From Thermohalobaculum sp050330995 (GTDB lineage: Bacteria > Pseudomonadota > Alphaproteobacteria > Rhodobacterales > Rhodobacteraceae), in contig JBHJHI010000048.1 in NCBI GenBank assembly GCA_050330995.1, positions 1-30,354 of the forward strand: a DNA stretch of 30,354 nucleotides. The letters run 5' to 3'. The first letter of the stretch is position 1. Each line of letters starts with the position of its first letter. A model generated the notes under the pieces. The model searched no databases. It saw only the letters and a program-made list of their open reading frames with translations, and had not been told where the DNA came from. A program made the translations under genes and the position numbers. Shown in pieces: positions 25,440 through 30,354 of this stretch.

Positions 25440-26248
25440 CAGGCCGCCGCCTCCTCGCCGGCCGCGGCGGCCTTGGCGAACAGGCGGTCGAAGTTCGCGG
25501 TCGTGGCGCGGGCGAAGGCGTCGAGCGGCAGGCCGAACACCTCGGCGCCCCTGGCCGCGGTCAGCGCGGTGTAGGCCGGCTCGCAGCGCTTGCCGCGATG
25601 GGGTTCGGGCGCGAGGTAGGGGCTGTCGGTCTCGACCAGGATGCGATCGAGCGGCGCGTCGGCGAAGATCGCGCGCAGCTCGTGCGAGCGCTTGAACGCC
25701 GCGATCCCCGACATCGAGAGATAGAAGCCGAGATCGAGCGCGGTCTCGGCGAGCGCGCGGCCCGACGAGAAGCAGTGCATCACGCACGCATAGGGGGCGG
25801 CGCGGTGCTCTTCGGACAGGATGCGCGCCATGTCCTCGTCGGCGTCGCGCGCGTGGATCACGAGCGGCAGGCCGGTGACGCGGGCGGCTTCGATGTGGAC
25901 GCGCAGGGACGCCTGCTGGAGCGCCTTGGTCTCGGCGGTGTAGTGGTAGTCGAGCCCGGTCTCGCCGATGGCCACGAACTTCGGGTGGGACGACCAGGCG
26001 ACCAGCGTGTCGACGTCGACCGGCTCGACCTCGCCCGCCTGCATCGGGTGGACGCCGGCGGCGTAGAACACGCCCGGATACTCCTCGGCGATCGCGCGCA
26101 CCCGCGGCTCGGCGTCCGGGCGCGTGCAGATCGTGACCATGCGCGTAACGCCCGCCCCGGCCGCGCGGGCCACCACCGCCGGTCGGTCGTGGTCGAACGC
26201 GGGGAAGTCGAGGTGGCAATGGCTGTCGACCAGCCGGGGCGCGGCCAT
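25439..26248 (-). CDS. TatD-family metal-dependent hydrolase
   Basis: A 269-residue TIM-barrel deoxyribonuclease/hydrolase of the TatD family, acting on nucleic acid ends in DNA repair or quality control. The metal site is complete: HCH at residues 10-12, GETGLDYH (Glu), VIHARD, MHCFSSG and TDSPYLAPEPHRGKRCEP. The length fits the family (about 260). AGGGAG lies six bases before the ATG. It follows holB by 32 bases and overlaps the metallo-hydrolase start. The holB-tatD neighbourhood is common in bacteria, which supports both calls. Confidence 0.93.
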   Translation of the reverse strand: MAAPRLVDSHCHLDFPAFDHDRPAVVARAAGAGVTRMVTICTRPDAEPRVRAIAEEYPGVFYAAGVHPMQAGEVEPVDVDTLVAWSSHPKFVAIGETGLDYHYTAETKALQQASLRVHIEAARVTGLPLVIHARDADEDMARILSEEHRAAPYACVMHCFSSGRALAETALDLGFYLSMSGIAAFKRSHELRAIFADAPLDRILVETDSPYLAPEPHRGKRCEPAYTALTAARGAEVFGLPLDAFARATTANFDRLFAKAAAAGEEAAA

Positions 26249-26280
26249 GGGAGGCTCCCTGTCGGCGGATCCGCGCGTCG

Positions 26281-27390
26281 CTAGGGGGCGGCCGCGGGGA
26301 CGGCGAGGCGTGCGCCGGCATCGGCCCAGCTATCTATGACGGTGCGGGCGGGATCAAGGTTCACCCCCCGCGCGTGCGCGCCCCTGGCCTGCATGGCCGC
26401 CGCCGCCTCGGCGAGCGCGGGGCCGAGGCGGGGCCGGCCGTCGAGCGCGCGCATCAGCCGCGCTTCCGCGCGGCAGGCGGGGGGCGGCGCGTCGCCGACC
26501 GCCGCGCGGGCGAGGCGGGTCAGCAGTATCGGTCCGAGCTCCAGCGCGCGGGCGTAGCGCGTCTCGTTCGCCCGCCCCCCGAGGGAGCCCGCGAGGGCGA
26601 GCAGCCGGCGGCGGTCGACGGCGAGATCCGCGGAGAGCAGGCCGCAGAGCTGCTCGTAGAGCGCGAGGCCGCCGCTCGACGCGAGCGCCACGGCGAGGCC
26701 GACCGAGCCGGCGGCAAGCTCGGCGAGGCCGCCCGCGTTCTCGACCGGGTTGCCGCTCGCCTCGGCCGCGGCCGCCAGATCGGCCGGGCCGAGCGGCGCG
26801 AGCGCGAGCGGGCGGCAGCGCGAGCGGATGGTGGGCAACAGCCCGCCCGGGCGCTGGCAGACCAGCAGGAACACCGTGTCGGCGGGCGGCTCCTCGACCA
26901 CCTTTAACAGCGCGTTGGCCGCCTGCACCGAGCAGTCGTCGACCGCGTCGACGATCACCGCGCGGCGCCCGCCGTCGGGGGCGGCGTGGGCGAGGAAGGT
27001 CGAGATCTCGCGCGCCTGCGCCGCGTCGATCACGGTGCGCACGCGGGTCGGCTTCCTCTCGGCCGGGTCGGGGGCGCGGCGCAGCACGCGCAGCCGCGCC
27101 TCGGAGCCGGCGCGGATGCGGCGCATCACCGGGCAGCCTTCGGGCGGCTCCAGCGAGGCGGGGGCTTGCGCTTCGGCGATCAGCGCGCGGGCGGCGCGGT
27201 AGGCGAGCGTCGCCTTGCCGACGCCGCGCGGCCCGGTCAGCAGCCACGCCTGCGCGAGCCGCCCCGCGCCCCAGGCCGAGAGGAACGCGGCCTCCGCGCG
27301 GGCTTGGCCGAGCAGGCGCGGGGCGGCCGAAGGGTGCGGGCAGCCCGGCTCGCGGTCGGGGGCGAGGGCGTCGTCGGCCTCGCGGCTCAT
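26281..27390 (-). CDS. holB: DNA polymerase III, delta prime subunit
   Basis: Delta prime is the stator of the clamp loader that places the beta clamp on DNA. The 369-residue protein has the AAA+ elements: LLGQARAEAAFLSAWGAGRL, Walker A GPRGVGKAT (53-61), the Walker B-like AVIVDAVDDC, NALLKVVEEPP and an SRC motif in TIRSRCRPL. The C-terminal half is the helical collar domain. The zinc-module cysteines of enterobacterial homologues are not evident. The ATG overlaps the stop of the 85-residue repeat ORF (ATGA) and has no good Shine-Dalgarno, so coupling is likely. Its frame is open upstream through the repeats but contains no ATG, GTG or TTG there. Confidence 0.93.
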   Translation of the reverse strand: MSREADDALAPDREPGCPHPSAAPRLLGQARAEAAFLSAWGAGRLAQAWLLTGPRGVGKATLAYRAARALIAEAQAPASLEPPEGCPVMRRIRAGSEARLRVLRRAPDPAERKPTRVRTVIDAAQAREISTFLAHAAPDGGRRAVIVDAVDDCSVQAANALLKVVEEPPADTVFLLVCQRPGGLLPTIRSRCRPLALAPLGPADLAAAAEASGNPVENAGGLAELAAGSVGLAVALASSGGLALYEQLCGLLSADLAVDRRRLLALAGSLGGRANETRYARALELGPILLTRLARAAVGDAPPPACRAEARLMRALDGRPRLGPALAEAAAAMQARGAHARGVNLDPARTVIDSWADAGARLAVPAAAP

Positions 27391-27644
27391 GGCGCGCGCC
27401 CCGCCCTGGCCGCCGCGTCCTCGTCGCGCGGGCTTCGTGCCCCGTCGTCCGTCGCCGGCCTCTGGCGGCGCGCTTGATCCGCCGTGCCGGGACGATGCGC
27501 CCGATCCGTCGCGCCGGGGCAGCGCGCTCTGCCCGGCGTGCCGGGCGGATGCGTGTGGTCCGTCGCGGCGAGGCGGCGCGCATCGTTTCTCTCGCCGGGG
27601 CGGCGCGCGGCGTCCGGCCGGCGCGCTTTCCTCGCCGTCCTCAC
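27387..27644 (-). CDS. 85-residue repeat ORF fitted between tmk and holB
   Basis: The GTG start (27642-27644) overlaps the tmk stop as GTGA, and the TGA stop (27387-27389) overlaps the holB ATG as ATGA, so the ORF exactly bridges the two genes. The product is basic, with no membrane span, and is largely made of 9-residue units of the type A-R-R-P-G-x-x-D-x encoded by 27-bp repeats. It resembles the repeat part of the ThiX extension (A-R-R-T-x-D). I know no such family. It may be a translated linker that keeps ribosomes moving from tmk to holB, a small repeat protein, or spread of a non-coding minisatellite that happens to stay open. The double overlap argues for translation. Confidence 0.5.
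   Translation of the reverse strand: MRTARKARRPDAARRPGERNDARRLAATDHTHPPGTPGRARCPGATDRAHRPGTADQARRQRPATDDGARSPRDEDAAARAGRAP
27476..27637 (-). repeat. Six degenerate 27-bp tandem repeats between tmk and holB
   Basis: Units start (plus strand) at 27476, 27503, 27530, 27557, 27584 and 27611. Shared features are a gtccgtcg-like start and a cgccggggc-like middle. Divergence is moderate to high, yet the 27-base period is exact, so no indel has broken the frame. Confidence 0.65.
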
Positions 27645-28312
27645 GTCGCGCCCGGTGTCACGTAGAGGTTCAGCGCCGCCCAGACCCGGCCCGAGACCGT
27701 CTCGGCGTCCGCGTCCGCGTCGATCAGGCGGCAGCGGGCGGGGTCGGCCTCGGCGATGGCGCGGTAGGCCGCGGCGAGGTCCGCCTGGAAGTCACGCCCG
27801 CGCGCCTCGAAGCGGTCTGCCCGGCCGCGCGCCTCGGCGCGGGCGAGCGCGGCGTCAGGGTCGAGCAGCAGGATCAGCGTGGCGTCGGCCTCGACGCCGA
27901 TCGCGAGCGCGTGCAGCGCGTCGACGAAGGCACGGGCGTCCCTGTCGCCGCCCTGGTAGGCGCGGGTCGAATCGACGAAGCGGTCGCAGACCACGCTCGT
28001 CCCGCGCGCGAGCGCCGGGGCGATCACCCGCTCGACATGGGCGCGCCGCGCCGCCGTGAACAGCAGCGCCTCGGTCCCGGTCGACCAGGGCTCGGCGTCG
28101 TCGCCGAGCAGGAGTTCCCGGATCGCCTCGGCGCCGGGCGTGCCGCCGGGCTCGCGGGTCTCGACCACCTCGCGCCCCGCGAGGCGCAGCCGTTCGGCGA
28201 GCGCGCGCGCCTGGGTGGTCTTGCCCGCGCCGTCGACGCCTTCGAGCGTGACGAACAGCGACCCCGGCGCCCGCGGCGGCCAGGCGGGCGGGCCGGGCCA
28301 GGGGGGCGTCAC
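27641..28312 (-). CDS. tmk: Thymidylate kinase
   Basis: Tmk phosphorylates dTMP to dTDP with ATP. The 223-residue protein has the P-loop EGVDGAGKTT (residues 24-33) and the DR(F)xDS motif DRFVDSTRAYQGG. REPGGTPGAEAIRELLL is the substrate segment, and RGRADRFEARGRDFQ is the lid. The GTG at 28312 overlaps the carboxypeptidase stop (GTGA) and adds about 18 Pro/Trp-rich residues before the conserved start LFVTLEG. Its stop overlaps the 85-residue ORF start. Neighbours holB and tatD form the common tmk-holB-tatD order. Confidence 0.95.
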   Translation of the reverse strand: MTPPWPGPPAWPPRAPGSLFVTLEGVDGAGKTTQARALAERLRLAGREVVETREPGGTPGAEAIRELLLGDDAEPWSTGTEALLFTAARRAHVERVIAPALARGTSVVCDRFVDSTRAYQGGDRDARAFVDALHALAIGVEADATLILLLDPDAALARAEARGRADRFEARGRDFQADLAAAYRAIAEADPARCRLIDADADAETVSGRVWAALNLYVTPGAT

Positions 28313-29481
28313 AGACCCACCGCCCCGAGCGCGCGGGCGGCGAGCAGCTCGGCCGCCGCCTCGACGCGGGCCAGGAACCCGCCCGGCCCGACCGCCTCCG
28401 TCGCCACCAGCGGCACGCGCACCGGGTCGAGGCCGGGCACGGCGATCTCGATCTCGCCGAGGTGGTCGCCCGTCGCGATCGGCGCCGGGATCGGGGCGTC
28501 GAAGTGCGCCGTCACCCGCGCGCGGGCGAGATCGCCGAGCGGCGCCGTCAGCACTACGTCGCGCGCGGGCGCGAGCGCCACGCGGTCGCGGTCGCCGACC
28601 CAGACCTCGTCCTCGACCTCCGGCGCGCCGGCCTTCTGGTTCGTCTCCGTCTCGTAGGCGCGGATGGCCCAGTTCATCAGCCTCTCGGCCTCGCGCGCGC
28701 GCTGGGCGGCGCTGTCGAGGCCGGCGAGCACCATCACGACGCGGCGTCCGTCGCGCTCGGCCGAGCCGACGAGCCCGTAGCCCGCGGCTTCGGTGTGGCC
28801 GGTCTTGAGCCCGTCGGCGCCCTCGACCGAGCCGAGCAGGGGGTTGCGGTTGCGCTGGGTGATCCCCTCCCAGGTGAACGAGCGCTCGGAATGGATCGCG
28901 TAGTACTCGGGGAAGCGCTCGATCACGAGCGAGGCGAGGCGGGCGAGGTCGCGCACGCTCATCTCGTGGCCCTCGGCCGGCCAGCCGGTCGCGTTCTCGA
29001 AGTGGGAGTCCTCGAGCCCGAGTTCGGCCGCGCGCGCGTTCATCGCCTCGGCGAAGGCCTCCTCGGTGCCCGCGAGCGCCTCGGCGAGCGCGACCGAGGC
29101 GTCGTTGCCCGACTGCACGATCACGCCGTGCAGGAGATCGCGCACCGTCACCAGCCCGCCCTCGCGGACGAACATCTTCGAGCCGCCCATCGCGGCGGCC
29201 TTGGCGGAGGTGCGGAAGGTGTCCTCGAGCGAGAGCCGTCCCGACTCCAGCGCCTCGAACACCATGAACAGCGTCATGAGCTTGGACATCGAGGCGGTCG
29301 GGCGCGGCTCGTCGGGGTTCTTGGCGAGCAGCACCGCGCCGGAGCCGAGATCCTCGATGAAGGCGGCCCCGGCGGGGGTGGACATCGTCTGCGCGGGGGC
29401 AGGGGCCGCGAGCGGGACCAGGGCGAGCGCCAGCGCGGCGGGCGCGGCGCGGCGGCGGGGCGAACGGCGGGCGGATGTCAT
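28309..29481 (-). CDS. D-alanyl-D-alanine carboxypeptidase (PBP5/6 family)
   Basis: A periplasmic low-molecular-weight penicillin-binding protein that trims the terminal D-Ala from peptidoglycan stem peptides. The 390 residues comprise a signal peptide ending near residue 31 (APAPAQ) and the serine-peptidase domain, with SxxK at Ser64-Lys67 (TASMSKL), SGN in VIVQSGNDAS and KTG in GLKTGHTEAAGYG. A PBP5_C-type domain follows at about 280-370, with a short C-terminal helix that may bind the membrane. The ATG at 29481 has GGAG eight bases upstream; the longer frame to 29622 does not start with a signal peptide. Its stop overlaps tmk. It is commonly named dacC or dacA in relatives. Confidence 0.93.
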   Translation of the reverse strand: MTSARRSPRRRAAPAALALALVPLAAPAPAQTMSTPAGAAFIEDLGSGAVLLAKNPDEPRPTASMSKLMTLFMVFEALESGRLSLEDTFRTSAKAAAMGGSKMFVREGGLVTVRDLLHGVIVQSGNDASVALAEALAGTEEAFAEAMNARAAELGLEDSHFENATGWPAEGHEMSVRDLARLASLVIERFPEYYAIHSERSFTWEGITQRNRNPLLGSVEGADGLKTGHTEAAGYGLVGSAERDGRRVVMVLAGLDSAAQRAREAERLMNWAIRAYETETNQKAGAPEVEDEVWVGDRDRVALAPARDVVLTAPLGDLARARVTAHFDAPIPAPIATGDHLGEIEIAVPGLDPVRVPLVATEAVGPGGFLARVEAAAELLAARALGAVGL

Positions 29482-29648
29482 CGGGCGGTCTCCGGGGAGC
29501 GTCGGGGAGGCGCGAGGCTCGCTTGTAGCGCCGCACGGGTGATGCGCCCAGAGCCGCGGAGGGCACCCGGCGTGGCCGACGTCGCGCCCGGCGTCTTCGG
29601 TGACGCGATGCCCCCGGACCACACGGCTCCGGCGCGCCGGGCGGCGCC

Positions 29649-30354
29649 TCAGTCGGCCACCAGCATCACGTCCTCGATGCCGAGACGGGAGAGGCGCGAG
29701 AGCGCGGTGCGGCGCGCCTCGGTCGAGCGGTAGGGGCCGACGCGCACGCGCAGCGCCTCGCGGCCGCGAAAGCGCGTCGCCACCGCCTCGGCCGAGAGCC
29801 CGTTCACCCGCAGCCGGTCGACCGTGCGCCGCGCGCGGTCGAGATCGGTGTAGCCCCCGACCTGCACGAAGCGTCGCCGGGGGGCGTCGGGGCGCGCCGG
29901 GTCGGGCCCGGTCGGGACGGCGCCGCCCGTCTCGGTCGCGGCAGCGATCCCGCCCGTCTCGGTCGCGGCAGCGATCCCGGTCGGCTCGGTCGCGGCGGCG
30001 ATCCCGGTCTGCTCTGTCGCGGTGGCGGCTTCGGCCGGGGACGGGGACGCCGCGATGGCCTCCGAGGCGACCGCGGCCGGTTCCGGCGCCGTCCCGCCCG
30101 GCGCCGGTGGTGCGATCGTCTCGCCGGTGTCCACGGCCTCCGGAGCGGCCCGTGCGGACGCGGCCGCGCCGGCGGTCTCCGGCGCGGCGGCGGTCGCGGC
30201 CGGCCGGTCGCCGGACGAGGCGACGGCGGCGTCGCCAGCCACGCCCGGCGCGGCGGAGACGGTGTCCGGCCCGGGGGGAGCGGCGGCGGCCGCCTCGCTC
30301 GGCCGGAGGGCGCGCGTCGCCGCGGCGGACCGGGTCTCCGCCGCCGCGTTCGCC
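29649..30354 (-). CDS. SPOR-domain protein, N-terminus cut by the window edge (possibly RlpA)
   Basis: The frame is open from the stop at 29649-29651 to the end of the window. The last 75 residues form a SPOR domain (FVQVGGYTDLDRARRTVDRL... VRVGPYRSTEARRTALSRL), which binds denuded glycan at the division septum. Before it lies an Ala/Pro/Thr/Glu-rich linker with 9-residue repeats (EPTGIAAAT type). The GTG at 30242 is not a credible start because the same composition continues upstream. In related bacteria an rlpA lytic transglycosylase often precedes the D-Ala-D-Ala carboxypeptidase and tmk genes, so this is probably the C-terminus of RlpA, but its double-psi barrel domain is outside the window. 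Confidence 0.75.
   Translation of the reverse strand, partial: ANAAAETRSAAATRALRPSEAAAAAPPGPDTVSAAPGVAGDAAVASSGDRPAATAAAPETAGAAASARAAPEAVDTGETIAPPAPGGTAPEPAAVASEAIAASPSPAEAATATEQTGIAAATEPTGIAAATETGGIAAATETGGAVPTGPDPARPDAPRRRFVQVGGYTDLDRARRTVDRLRVNGLSAEAVATRFRGREALRVRVGPYRSTEARRTALSRLSRLGIEDVMLVAD
29923..30030 (-). repeat. Four 27-bp tandem repeats in the SPOR-protein linker
   Basis: Units begin at 29923, 29950, 29977 and 30004. The first two are identical, the third differs at a few bases and the fourth is more diverged. They encode a 9-residue linker repeat. The identity of two units suggests recent slippage. Confidence 0.8.

Noticed and set aside
29923..30030. Repeat array considered as CRISPR
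   Set aside because: Units are directly adjacent without unique spacers and lie inside a coding frame.

Overview
The window is a very GC-rich (by eye above 70%) segment of an alphaproteobacterial chromosome. The lineage looks close to Rhodobacterales: the large acetolactate synthase subunit carries the GEASW form of the thiamine-diphosphate motif, there is a CC0125/CC1285-type lipoprotein, a 180-kDa NAD-glutamate dehydrogenase, a VPLPA-CTERM protein, and a cell-wall/tmk/holB/TatD gene row. The genus cannot be fixed from sequence alone.

Layout. 1-146: tail of an insertion sequence (transposase C-terminus plus a probable right end). 298-7645: branched-chain amino acid block, mostly on the minus strand. 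It holds ilvI (large subunit), ilvN (small subunit), a lipoprotein gene and ilvC. A divergent pair, an OafA/OatA-type acyltransferase and an SDR oxidoreductase, sits between ilvI and ilvN. ilvI is preceded by a transcription attenuator: a 15-residue leader peptide with consecutive Ile-Leu-Val-Ile codons, a terminator hairpin with a U-run, and a competing antiterminator. 7831-9225: miaA and an unknown acidic protein. 9300-10515: an AT-rich patch with one secreted orphan protein, probably acquired. 10516-14356: ettA, an arylsulfotransferase-like protein and a lipoprotein. 14598-17388: thiYZX, a pyrimidine (thiamine precursor) ABC transporter with overlapping genes; ThiX has an odd N-terminal extension built of 9-residue repeats. 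17414-18097: VPLPA-CTERM protein. 18408-23291: NAD-specific glutamate dehydrogenase. 23626-30354: minus-strand row of SPOR-domain protein (cut by the window edge), D-Ala-D-Ala carboxypeptidase, tmk, an 85-residue repeat ORF, holB, TatD hydrolase, PhnP-like metallo-hydrolase and AEC transporter; most junctions overlap by 1-4 bases.

Most notable: (i) the ilv attenuator, whose three helices fit a classical ribosome-stalling switch; (ii) 27-bp in-frame repeats encoding an ARR...D nonapeptide that occur both in the ThiX N-terminus and in a small ORF fitted exactly between tmk and holB by GTGA and ATGA overlaps; (iii) the AT-rich orphan gene. No CRISPR array, rRNA or tRNA was seen. All functional assignments rest on motifs read by eye; no database search was run.
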